Positions 1 through 6,816 of a stretch of 13,200 nt of DNA are shown here, in pieces; position 1 is the first letter of the stretch; each line of letters begins with the position of its first letter. The position numbers and the translations under genes were made by a program. The stretch spans positions 1-13,200 of the forward strand of contig DATBDM010000192.1 in NCBI GenBank assembly GCA_036269915.1, written 5' to 3'. The notes below the pieces were generated by a model. The model was not told the DNA's origin. It saw nothing but the letters and a program-made list of their open reading frames with translations, and did no database searches. Source of the stretch: DATBDM01 sp036269915. GTDB taxonomy: Bacteria > Actinomycetota > Thermoleophilia > Solirubrobacterales > Solirubrobacteraceae.

Positions 1-267
1 AAGGTGAGCACCTTCCAGCGCGGAGCGCAAACCACCGCCAAGCAAGACGGCAAGATCCCCGCCAACTACACCGAGGGCTCGGGCACGATCGTCAGCGGCA
101 CCACCGCCAACCAAGCCACCACCGCCGCACTCGCCGCCTACCCCGGCGGCGTCGTCGACCGCGTCGTCAAGCTCAGCAACGGCGACTACGAGGCCCACAA
201 CATCGGCGTCAGCTGGCCCCACCACATCTTCGTCAACCAGAACTTCAAAGTCATCGGCGCCGACTAG
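1..267 (+). CDS. C-terminal part of a PepSY-like (propeptide-fold) protein, 5' end outside the window
   Basis: The reading frame is open from base 1 and ends at TAG 265-267. A GTG at 4-6 could be read as a start, but no ribosome binding site can be seen, so this is more likely the end of a longer gene. The residues have the look of a PepSY-type unit: an Ala-rich helix ending in AAYPGGVVDRVVKL, then strands around NGDYEAHNIGVSW, then a closing strand NQNFKVIGAD. PepSY-like units are usually secreted or membrane-anchored and are thought to bind or inhibit partner proteins; no enzymatic residues are visible. The gene converges on the MFS exporter with only 15 bp between the two stop codons. The fold assignment rests on pattern resemblance only, and whether the protein is secreted cannot be judged without its N-terminus. 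Confidence 0.55.
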   Translation, partial: KVSTFQRGAQTTAKQDGKIPANYTEGSGTIVSGTTANQATTAALAAYPGGVVDRVVKLSNGDYEAHNIGVSWPHHIFVNQNFKVIGAD

Positions 268-282
268 CGCCGTCGCCCGCGC

Positions 283-1509
283 TCACCCGCCCGGGGCTCT
301 GACGCCGGCCGCCGCTCGGCGGTCGGCGGCTCGGGGACTCGGGCGCTCGCGCTGGAGCAGGACGAGGACCAGGATGGCGACGATGGCGACGATCGCGGCG
401 AAGGTCAGACCCGCCGACCGCAGGCCCGTCGCCTGGGCGAGGATGCCCACGCCGATTACGGGCACCGAGATGGCGACGTACATCACGACGAAGAAGCTCG
501 ACGCCACCTCGGCGCGCCGTTGCGCCGGAGCTCGACCGCTCACCGCTGCGAGCCCGGCCCGGAAGGCGAGGCCGTGCCCCAGGCCGGCGATCACGCCGCC
601 GAGCACCAGCAGCGCCAGGGACGAGAGCACCAGGCTGAGCGCGAGCGACCCCATCCCGACGACCAGCGCCACGCATCCGGCGCGCAGGGCATCCGCCTCG
701 GGCACCAGCCCGTCCATCGCCTGCCCGACCATCGACGCCGCGAACACGGCGAAGACGACGACGCCGATCACCGCACGGCTCGTCACGCCGAGCTCCTGGG
801 CGAGGAAGTCCGGCGCCACGGCGGTGAACAGCCCGAGTACCGCGTACCCGGCGAAGCCCGCGAGCGCCGCCTCGGCGAACGTCGTGCGCATCTCCACGGG
901 AACCGACAGCCGCTGGGGCCGCCACCGTGGCCGACCTCTCGCCGCGACCCCATCCGGCATGACCGCGATGCCGATCGATGCCGGCACGAGCAGCGCGAGC
1001 TCGACCCAGAAGGTCAGCCGCAGCGGCGATCCGGCCCACTGCGACAGCACGCCGGCGAGCAGCGGGCCGCATCCCAGGCCGGCCATGTTCGCCATCGTCG
1101 CCTGCAGCGTCGCCCGTGCCCGGCGCTCCGGAGCCGCGAGATCGATGAGCGTCGCGGTCGCGGTACCAGTGAAGACGCCCGCCGACAGGCCCGACAGGAC
1201 GCGGCCGACGATCAGGAGCCCGAGACCGTGGGCGAGCAGGAACGACACGGCGCCGAGCGCCGCCAGGGCGAGTCCGGGCAACAGCACCCGGCGGCGCCCG
1301 ATCTGGTCGGAGATCCGCCCGAACAGCAGCAACGAGGCGATCACGCCGGCCGCGTAGGTCGCGAAGATCACCGTGATCGTCAGCTCGGAGAACCCGAAGC
1401 GCTCGCGATAGAGGCCGTACAGCGGAGTGGGCAGCGTCGTGCCGAGCATCGCGATCGCCAGCGCGAACGCGACCGCGGCCACCGCGGCCCTGGGCTTACG
1501 GATCGGCAT
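283..1509 (-). CDS. MFS transporter, DHA1-like (probable drug/metabolite:H+ exporter)
   Basis: A 408-residue integral membrane protein of the major facilitator superfamily, the usual length for a 12-helix carrier. Residues 10-30 form helix 1 (AVAFALAIAMLGTTLPTPLY). The loop between helices 2 and 3 carries the MFS signature GRISDQIGRRR near residue 64. A second hydrophobic half follows a basic central loop around residue 195 (RGRPRWRPQ). The Thr-Pro pair after helix 1 and the compact size fit DHA1-type efflux carriers, but substrate cannot be read from sequence. The ATG at 1507-1509 is the first possible start, because an in-frame TGA lies 18 bases upstream; its ribosome binding site is weak. 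It is transcribed away from the cell-wall-repeat gene across a 297-bp gap and converges on the left-edge gene. No regulator gene is adjacent. Confidence 0.88.
   Translation of the reverse strand: MPIRKPRAAVAAVAFALAIAMLGTTLPTPLYGLYRERFGFSELTITVIFATYAAGVIASLLLFGRISDQIGRRRVLLPGLALAALGAVSFLLAHGLGLLIVGRVLSGLSAGVFTGTATATLIDLAAPERRARATLQATMANMAGLGCGPLLAGVLSQWAGSPLRLTFWVELALLVPASIGIAVMPDGVAARGRPRWRPQRLSVPVEMRTTFAEAALAGFAGYAVLGLFTAVAPDFLAQELGVTSRAVIGVVVFAVFAASMVGQAMDGLVPEADALRAGCVALVVGMGSLALSLVLSSLALLVLGGVIAGLGHGLAFRAGLAAVSGRAPAQRRAEVASSFFVVMYVAISVPVIGVGILAQATGLRSAGLTFAAIVAIVAILVLVLLQRERPSPRAADRRAAAGVRAPGG
307..323. terminator. Possible hairpin terminator for the left-edge gene
   Basis: A short GC-only inverted repeat, CCGCC (309-313), loop GCTC, GGCGG (318-322), lies about 40 bases after the stop codon at 267, inside the 3' end of the converging exporter gene. 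There is no T-tract, and such repeats arise easily in this GC-rich coding DNA. It is therefore only a weak candidate. Confidence 0.2.
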
Positions 1510-1806
1510 CGCTCGATGATGAGGTCACCGGGCGAGCGTGACATCGGCCGAGGCGATGGTCTTCGAGCTACGCCGGGGCGGTGATCGGGTGCGAGCTGTG
1601 CGCCCGCCGTGGTATCCGAGACGACGCGCCGGCGTACGACGAGGAGTCGCCCTCGAGCCGACGACGGCGGCGATGTGGGCCTCGAATATGACCGCGGCAT
1701 CTGCCAAGCGATGGGTCGCTCGCAGATGGTCCGTTCTCGCTTGCGTCGCCGATGGGCGTCCATGCGAGGGCGGCACCCGTCCATCCCACCCGCAAGGAGT
1801 CTCTCC
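1510..1806. other. Divergent intergenic region, 297 bp
   Basis: This stretch separates the MFS exporter (minus) from the cell-wall-repeat protein (plus) and must carry the promoters of both. Several reading frames cross it, but none has a convincing start or protein-like composition. I see no clear -35/-10 pair. I also do not find the conserved blocks of the ydaO (c-di-AMP) riboswitch that often precedes actinobacterial cell-wall genes. The only clear signal is the AAGGAG ribosome binding site at the right end. Confidence 0.5.
1794..1799 (+). promoter_or_regulatory. Ribosome binding site AAGGAG that fixes the start at 1807
   Basis: AAGGAG lies seven bases before the ATG at 1807. The reading frame is open a further 198 bases upstream (to an ATG at 1609), but that extension is Arg-rich, has no ribosome binding site, and would bury the signal peptide. 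The start at 1807 is therefore strongly preferred. Confidence 0.75.
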
Positions 1807-3174
1807 ATGCCTCCCGACCACGCCGGCCGCCGGCGCCGCTCCACGGTGCTCGCGGTCCTCCTCGCGCTCGGCGCACTGCTCGTCACCGCCGGCAGTGCCA
1901 GTGCCTCTCGCACGTTCTTCGCGACGCCCCAGGGCGACTCGCCGGCGGTGGCGCCTCCCCCACCGAGCCAGCCGACGCGGGCGAACGGCAACACGAAGTA
2001 CACCACCCGGCTGTTCGGCAAGGATCCCTTCCACGAGGCGGTCGCGGTCACGCAGCTCGTGTATCCGGCCGACGGGCCGACCGGCGTGAACACCTCCTAC
2101 CCGGATGATCGGCCGCGGGCACTGACGCTCGTCACCCCCGACGATCCGCTGACGGCGATCACCGCCACACCGCTCATCCACTTCCCCGACAACGCGCCGG
2201 TGATGTACGTCACCCGCGACGGGATCCCGAAGGTCACGCGCGACGAGATCCAGCGCCTGAAGCCGGTCGGGATCGGCCGCCACGACGACGTCCAGGCGTT
2301 CGTCGTCGGCGCCGCGGCAAACCCCGGCGTGCTCTCGGCCCTGCGCCAGCTCGGCCTCAAGTACGAGACGGTCACCGGCAGTGACCCGGCCACGCTCGCC
2401 GACAACGTCGACCAGCTCTACGGCTCGATCCAGAACCCCGACCAGGGCTACCCGGTCATGAACAACACCGCCACCGGCGAGGGCAGCTCGACCGCCGACG
2501 TGGTGATCGGCTCGACGTCGGCCTGGAAGTACATCCTGCCTGCCACCCACTGGGTGTCGCACATGCCGACCGGCCTGCTGTGGGTCACGAAGGACAGCGT
2601 CCCGCAGCCGACGATCGACGCACTCAAGCGGCGCAACGGGAACGCGCAGATCTACATCTACGGTGGCCCGGGGGTCGTGAGCTCCCAGGTCTTCAGGGAG
2701 CTCAGCAACTACGGGCACGTGTCGCGGATCACCGAGGATGACGGCGTCGCGTACAACACCCCGGTGCCGAACAAGCCGCTGACCACCGCGCTCGCGTTCT
2801 CGAAGATGTGGGACCCGGTCGGGATGATGGGATGGAACATCGTCGCGCCGGGGCACGGGTTCACGCTCGTGCGCCAGAACAACTGGCAGGGCGCTGTCGG
2901 GTCGGCGATCCTCTCGCACCTCGGCTTCCACGCGCCGCTGCTGCTCACCAACAAGAGCGGCACCCTGCCGGCCGCGCTCGGCACCTACTACAAGGAGGTC
3001 GCTCCGGCGTTCCTCATCTCGCCGGCCGACGGGCCGTACAACATGACGTACGTCATCGGCGACTACGGCAGCATCTCGTGGCACCAGCAGGCGACGATCG
3101 ACCACGACTCCGGCATGGCCAACCGGCGCGATCCGGCGCAGGGCACCGGCGGCGCCTACCAGCCGCCTGAGTAG
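1807..3174 (+). CDS. Secreted cell-wall-binding-repeat-2 (CWB2-like) protein
   Basis: A 455-residue exported protein. Residues 1-33 are a signal peptide: RRRR, a hydrophobic core VLAVLLALGALLV, and a likely cut after ASA at 33. A Pro-rich linker follows (47-57). Residues about 66-430 form three divergent repeats that read like the CWB2 family (PF04122). Each has an entry motif (TRLFGKDPFHEAVAV near 67; ETVTGSDPATLADNV near 187; SRITEDDG near 306), an 'available site' strand, a P-V/L-L-x-VT strand (PVMYVTRDGIP; TGLLWVTKDSVP; APLLLTNKSGTLP), and a closing strand ending in VVG, YGGPG or VIGD. In Firmicutes, three such repeats bind anionic cell-wall polymers. No catalytic domain is attached, so it is either a stand-alone surface protein or an anchor for a partner. 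The gene is monocistronic, followed by a strong hairpin. The repeats are degenerate, and the family call rests on pattern only. Confidence 0.75.
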   Translation: MPPDHAGRRRRSTVLAVLLALGALLVTAGSASASRTFFATPQGDSPAVAPPPPSQPTRANGNTKYTTRLFGKDPFHEAVAVTQLVYPADGPTGVNTSYPDDRPRALTLVTPDDPLTAITATPLIHFPDNAPVMYVTRDGIPKVTRDEIQRLKPVGIGRHDDVQAFVVGAAANPGVLSALRQLGLKYETVTGSDPATLADNVDQLYGSIQNPDQGYPVMNNTATGEGSSTADVVIGSTSAWKYILPATHWVSHMPTGLLWVTKDSVPQPTIDALKRRNGNAQIYIYGGPGVVSSQVFRELSNYGHVSRITEDDGVAYNTPVPNKPLTTALAFSKMWDPVGMMGWNIVAPGHGFTLVRQNNWQGAVGSAILSHLGFHAPLLLTNKSGTLPAALGTYYKEVAPAFLISPADGPYNMTYVIGDYGSISWHQQATIDHDSGMANRRDPAQGTGGAYQPPE

Positions 3175-3195
3175 GAGAAACCGGGTCACACGCAA

Positions 3196-3237
3196 CCGCA
3201 GGAAGGAGCCGCCGGCCGCCGCCGGCGGCTCCTGCGG
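3196..3237 (+). terminator. Strong GC hairpin, probable terminator of the cell-wall-repeat gene
   Basis: A perfect 13-bp inverted repeat: AGGAGCCGCCGGC (3204-3216), four-base loop CGCC, and GCCGGCGGCTCCT (3221-3233), starting 30 bases after the stop codon at 3172-3174. Outside it, CCGC (3196-3199) can pair with GCGG (3234-3237) if the AGGA at 3200-3203 is bulged. No T-tract follows, which is common in high-GC actinobacteria. It separates this gene from the DUF302 gene on the same strand. Confidence 0.7.
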
Positions 3238-3279
3238 GCGCCGCACTCATCTCACAGCGAATCCGACAGGTCGTGACAC

Positions 3280-3669
3280 ATGAACACGTATGAGCAGATC
3301 GAGGTCGAGGCGCCTGCCGAGCAGGTCGTCACCGCCCTTCGGGAACAGCTGCGTGCGCGCGGCATCACCGAGTACGCCGTCGTCGACCATGGCCGTGACA
3401 TGGCGGCCGCGGGCGTCACGCCGCACGCCGCCTGGACGCTGGTGTTCGGCAACCCCGCGGCCGGCGAGGCGCTGCTCGCCCGCGAGCCGGCGGCGGCCGT
3501 CGACATCCCCTTGCGGCTCGCGGTGATCGCCACTGCGCCCACCCGCAGTACCATCGTCCTGCGACCGATGCGCTCGCTGATCGGCGCCGAGCACCCTATT
3601 CTCGCTGCCCGGTTCACCACGCTCCTGCACACGCTGGCCGACGCCGCTCGCGATTCCCTCGCCTCCTGA
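3280..3669 (+). CDS. DUF302 domain protein
   Basis: A 129-residue soluble protein with no signal peptide or membrane segment. It fits the DUF302 family (PF03625). After an N-terminal strand and helix (residues 5-27: EVEAPAEQVVTALREQLRARG), it has the family's core 'nP..a..ll..ep..a..iPlrlavi' pattern, seen as FGNPAAGEALLAREPAAAVDIPLRLAVI at about residues 50-77. A C-terminal helix is rich in Leu/Ala. The biochemical role of DUF302 is not settled. Members occur alone or fused to other domains, and some sit near redox or metal-stress genes. The ATG at 3280 has only a weak upstream AGG. The stop is 47 bases before the large kinase on the same strand, so co-transcription is possible, although a candidate -10 lies in the gap. 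Confidence 0.78.
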   Translation: MNTYEQIEVEAPAEQVVTALREQLRARGITEYAVVDHGRDMAAAGVTPHAAWTLVFGNPAAGEALLAREPAAAVDIPLRLAVIATAPTRSTIVLRPMRSLIGAEHPILAARFTTLLHTLADAARDSLAS

Positions 3670-3688
3670 CCCGCGTGCGGGCCAGGCG

Positions 3689-3710
3689 TAGACTCGGTCG
3701 GGCTCCGAGG
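3689..3710 (+). promoter_or_regulatory. Candidate -10 (TAGACT) and leader hairpin covering the ribosome binding site
   Basis: TAGACT at 3689-3694 resembles a -10 element. It is followed by CTCGG (3693-3697), a seven-base loop, and CCGAG (3705-3709). The right arm contains most of the GAGG ribosome binding site (3707-3710), six bases before the GTG start at 3717. No clear -35 is seen. This is a weak candidate, listed because it decides the choice of start for the kinase. Confidence 0.3.
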
Positions 3711-3716
3711 TCCCGC

Positions 3717-6700
3717 GTGACGCGTTCCCTCCCCGATCTGCCCGGCCTGACGGTCGGTGCCGAGGATCTCCTCGCCACCGTCGTGGAGACGGTTGCGCAG
3801 CCGATCTGGATCGTGGGTCCCGACGACGTGATCCGGTTCGCGAACGCGGCCGCGATCGCCGCCCTCGGGTATGAGGGCGCCGGCGAGCTGGTCGGGCGCC
3901 GCGGCCAGGACACCATCCACGACCGGCACCCGGACGGGACGCCGCGGTCGGCCGCCGAGAGCCCGACACGACTGCCGCGGGAGGCCGGCCAGACGGTCGC
4001 GCGCGACACGGACTGGTTTCACCGGCGGGACGGCTCGATGCTCCCCGTCTCCTACGTCGCGTCGCCGATCGCGATGCCGGCGGGCCGCGGCGCCGTGATC
4101 GCGTTCACCGACATCGGGGACCGCCTGCGCGACACCCGGATACGGGGGCAGGACGAAGCGTTTCTCGCCGCGCACCGGCGGGTCGCCGCGCTGGCGAGCG
4201 GCGGGGCCGCGTCCGCGGAGGTGTTCGCCGCGATCGCCCGAGAGGTGGGCCACGTGATGGGCCTGCCGCGGATCGTGCTGTGGCGCTTCGACGCCCACCG
4301 CGTGGCTGTGGTCGAGGGCGCCTGGAGCCGGCGTCCGCATCCGTTCGAGCCCGGCACGTGCTGGCCGCTCGACGGTCCCGCGATCTGCGCCACGGTCCTG
4401 GACACGGGCCGTCCGGCGAGGATCGAGGACCTGGCGGGTCCTTCCGGCACGATCGCCACCGCCGCCCGGGAGACCGGGGCGCGCGCGTGCGCCGGCGCGC
4501 CGATCGTCGTCGACGGCGAGGTCTGGGGCGTGCTGTCGGCCGACCTGGCCGATCCCGGCCCGCTGACCGCGCCCATCGAAGATCGGCTCGCCGAGTTCGC
4601 CGAGCTCGTCGCGACCGCGATCTGGCACACCGCGAGCCGCGACCAGCTCGCACGGCTCGCGGACGAGCAGGCCGCGCTGCGGCGCGTGGCGACGCTCGCG
4701 GCGAGCGAGTCGCCGCCGGCGGAGGTGTTCGCCGCCGTCGCCACGGAGGTCAGCGAGCTGATCGGCGTGCACGACGCGGCGATGTTCCGCTACGAGGACG
4801 AGACGATGCTCACCGTGGTCGCGAACGCGAACGGGCGCGACCCGCCCGTACCGGTCGGCGAGACGCGCAGCCTGGACGGGGAGAACCTCGCGGGGCGGGT
4901 GCACCGAACCGGCAGGCCGGCTCGCATCGAGGACTACGAGCAGCTCGAGGGGCCGCTGGCGGCGGACGCGCGAGCTCGGGGCATCCGCTGCGGCGCCGGC
5001 GCTCCGATCCTCGTGCACGGGCGGCTCTGGGGCGTCGTCGTCGTCGGGTTGCCCGAGCTCGGGCTGCCCGCCGGCGCCGAGGATCGCATCGCCGCGTTCG
5101 CGCAGCTCATCGCCGCGGCCGTCTCGAACACCGAGGCCCAGGAGCAGCTGGCCCGGCTCGCCGAGGAGCAGGCCGCGCTGCGGCGCGTGGCGACGCTGGT
5201 CGCCGAGGGCGTGGCGCCACCGGAGGTCTTCGCGGCGGTCGCCCGCGAGGTCGGCCAGCTGCTGCGCGTCGAATGGACGCACATGGCGCGGTACGAGCCT
5301 GACGGCACGTCGATGGGGGTCGCCGGCTGGAGTCCCGCCGGAGATGCGATACCGGTCGGCACGCGTGTCGACCTCGACAGCGACAGCGTCGGCGGGCTGG
5401 TGCTCCGCACCGGGCGGCCCGCGCGGATGCGCCACTACGAGCATGCATCCGGCCAGGCTGCAGCGCTGGGCCGTGAGCGGGGCCTGCACTCGTCCGTGGG
5501 CGCCCCGATCGTCGTGGACCGGCGCCTCTGGGGCGTGATGATGGCCGCATCCAAGGGCGACCGGCCGCTTCCGGACGACACCGAGTCGCGGATCACCGCC
5601 TTCACAGAGCTCGTCGCCACGGCGATCTCGAACACCGAGGCGCGCGCGCAGGTGGCGCGGCTCGCCGACGAGCAGGCCGCGCTGCGGCGTGTCGCGACGC
5701 TCGTGGCGCGGGCCGTGCCGCCGAATGAGCTGTTCGGCGCGGTCACCGAGGAGGCCGGGGCGCTGCTGCACGCCGACCTCGCGGCGTTGACCCGCTACGA
5801 GACCCATGACACGCTGACCGTGCTCGCCACGTGGGCCGCCACCAGAGACCACCCCGAGCTGGGGCCTCGCATTCCGGTCGACGGTGGCGACCTGGCCAGC
5901 AGGGTCCTCAGGACGGGTCGACCGGCCCGGCTGGATGCCCACGACGGCGGTCGCGGGCCCCACGCCATGGACCGCGAGAGGCTGGGGATCCGCTCCTCGG
6001 TCGCCGCCCCGATCCTCGTCGAGGGACGGATATGGGGCGGCCTCGTCGTCCACTCCAGGCAGCTCGAGCCGCTGCCCGAGGACACCGAGGCGCGCCTCTC
6101 GTCGTTCACAGAGCTCGTCGCCACCGCGATCGCGAACGCCGAGAGCAGCGCCGCGCTCGCCGCCTCACGCGCGCGGATCGTCGTCGCCGCCGACGACAGC
6201 CGCCGCCGCATCGAGCGCGATCTGCACGACGGGACCCAGCAACGCCTGGTGTCCCTGATGCTCGAGCTGCGCATGATGGAGGGCACGGAGGGCCCCGAAG
6301 CGGCTGAGCTGAGGAGGCAGCTGGCGCGGACGGCGCAGGGTCTGGAAGGGGTGCTCGAGGAGCTCCGGGAGATCTCGCGAGGCATCCATCCGGCGATCCT
6401 CTCCGAAGGGGGTCTCGGGCCGGCGCTCAGAGGGCTGGCGCGACGCTCGGCCGTACCGGTCGAGCTCGATCTCCGGGGCGCGCGGCGGTTGCCGGAGCCG
6501 ATCGAGGTCGCCGCCTACTACGTCGTGTCGGAGACGCTGAGCAACGCAGCCAAGCACGCGAACGCATCCGTGGTCCACGTCGAGCTCGACGCCGAGGGCG
6601 AGACCCTCAGGGTCGCGATCCGCGACGACGGGGTGGGTGGCGCGGACCCCAAGCAGGGGTCCGGACTCGTCGGGCTCAGCGATCGCATCGATGCGCTGGG

Positions 6701-6800
6701 CGGGACGCTCCGGGTGTCGAGCCCGCCGGGAACCGGCACCACCGTGCTCATCGAGGTGCCCGTCGAGCGCGGCGCCCGCGCGGGCTCGCCCGGACCGTGA
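3717..6800 (+). CDS. Soluble multi-sensor histidine kinase: PAS, four GAF, HisKA_3, HATPase_c
   Basis: A 1027-residue cytoplasmic kinase with no membrane segment. Residues about 15-135 are a PAS domain (QPIWIVGPDDVIRFANAAA; exit strand GAVIAFTDIGDR). Four GAF domains follow, at about 148-305, 313-475, 480-645 and 648-810. Each opens with a helix ending R-R-V-A-x-L and contains TGRPAR plus a G/A-A-P-I-x-V strand leading to WG. The kinase core is HisKA_3 (RRRIERDLHDGTQQR, phospho-acceptor His837), then the ATPase N-box (SETLSNAAKHAN, Asn943), the D-box DDGVGG (from Asp970), and GLVGLSDRI. Such proteins autophosphorylate and pass phosphate to NarL/LuxR regulators. I chose the GTG at 3717 (GAGG six bases upstream) over the GTG at 3675, which has no ribosome binding site. 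No regulator follows on this strand; the nearest is on the converging operon. The GAF ligands are unknown. Confidence 0.9.
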   Translation: MTRSLPDLPGLTVGAEDLLATVVETVAQPIWIVGPDDVIRFANAAAIAALGYEGAGELVGRRGQDTIHDRHPDGTPRSAAESPTRLPREAGQTVARDTDWFHRRDGSMLPVSYVASPIAMPAGRGAVIAFTDIGDRLRDTRIRGQDEAFLAAHRRVAALASGGAASAEVFAAIAREVGHVMGLPRIVLWRFDAHRVAVVEGAWSRRPHPFEPGTCWPLDGPAICATVLDTGRPARIEDLAGPSGTIATAARETGARACAGAPIVVDGEVWGVLSADLADPGPLTAPIEDRLAEFAELVATAIWHTASRDQLARLADEQAALRRVATLAASESPPAEVFAAVATEVSELIGVHDAAMFRYEDETMLTVVANANGRDPPVPVGETRSLDGENLAGRVHRTGRPARIEDYEQLEGPLAADARARGIRCGAGAPILVHGRLWGVVVVGLPELGLPAGAEDRIAAFAQLIAAAVSNTEAQEQLARLAEEQAALRRVATLVAEGVAPPEVFAAVAREVGQLLRVEWTHMARYEPDGTSMGVAGWSPAGDAIPVGTRVDLDSDSVGGLVLRTGRPARMRHYEHASGQAAALGRERGLHSSVGAPIVVDRRLWGVMMAASKGDRPLPDDTESRITAFTELVATAISNTEARAQVARLADEQAALRRVATLVARAVPPNELFGAVTEEAGALLHADLAALTRYETHDTLTVLATWAATRDHPELGPRIPVDGGDLASRVLRTGRPARLDAHDGGRGPHAMDRERLGIRSSVAAPILVEGRIWGGLVVHSRQLEPLPEDTEARLSSFTELVATAIANAESSAALAASRARIVVAADDSRRRIERDLHDGTQQRLVSLMLELRMMEGTEGPEAAELRRQLARTAQGLEGVLEELREISRGIHPAILSEGGLGPALRGLARRSAVPVELDLRGARRLPEPIEVAAYYVVSETLSNAAKHANASVVHVELDAEGETLRVAIRDDGVGGADPKQGSGLVGLSDRIDALGGTLRVSSPPGTGTTVLIEVPVERGARAGSPGP
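4159..6165 (+). repeat. Four tandem GAF-coding repeats, about 501-504 bp period
   Basis: The DNA encoding the linker helix is nearly identical at three places: codons beginning at 4653, 5154 and 5658 all read R-L-A-D/E-E-Q-A-A-L-R-R-V-A-T-L with almost the same bases. That gives periods of 501 and 504 bp. The first unit, from about 4159, is more divergent (HRRVAALASG). The remaining parts of each unit differ considerably, so the array arose by old duplication with the linker helix kept similar. Confidence 0.8.
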
Positions 6801-6814
6801 GCCGGCGCGGGCGC
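6772..6814. terminator. Bidirectional hairpin terminator between converging genes
   Basis: GCGCCCGCGC (6772-6781) pairs perfectly with GCGCGGGCGC (6805-6814). Inside, after a single G/G mismatch, GGCTC (6783-6787) pairs with GAGCC (6799-6803), leaving an 11-base loop. The structure covers the kinase stop codon (6798-6800) and ends two bases before the converging gene's stop at 6817. It can fold on either strand, so it could serve both genes. It lacks T-tracts. Confidence 0.6.
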
Positions 6815-6816
6815 TC

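Noticed and set aside
1609..1806. Upstream extension of the cell-wall-repeat protein
   Set aside because: It has no ribosome binding site, is Arg-rich, and would place a signal peptide 66 residues inside the protein.
1510..1806. Possible c-di-AMP (ydaO) riboswitch before the wall-repeat gene
   Set aside because: The context suggested it, but I do not see the conserved blocks, such as the GACAGCTAACC-like 3' segment.
1525..3246. Open frame of 573 codons on the minus strand, and the plus-strand frame 520-1584
   Set aside because: Both are antisense to well-supported genes and have shadow-type composition.
3670..3681. CCCG/CGGG mini-hairpin after the DUF302 stop
   Set aside because: Only four pairs around a four-base loop; not distinguishable from chance at this GC content.
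3252..6053. Open frame of 933 codons on the minus strand
   Set aside because: It lies antisense to the PAS/GAF kinase, whose domains and motifs are clear. The antisense product is a low-complexity Arg/Gly/Asp-rich string repeating with the GAF repeats, as expected from GC-rich codon bias.
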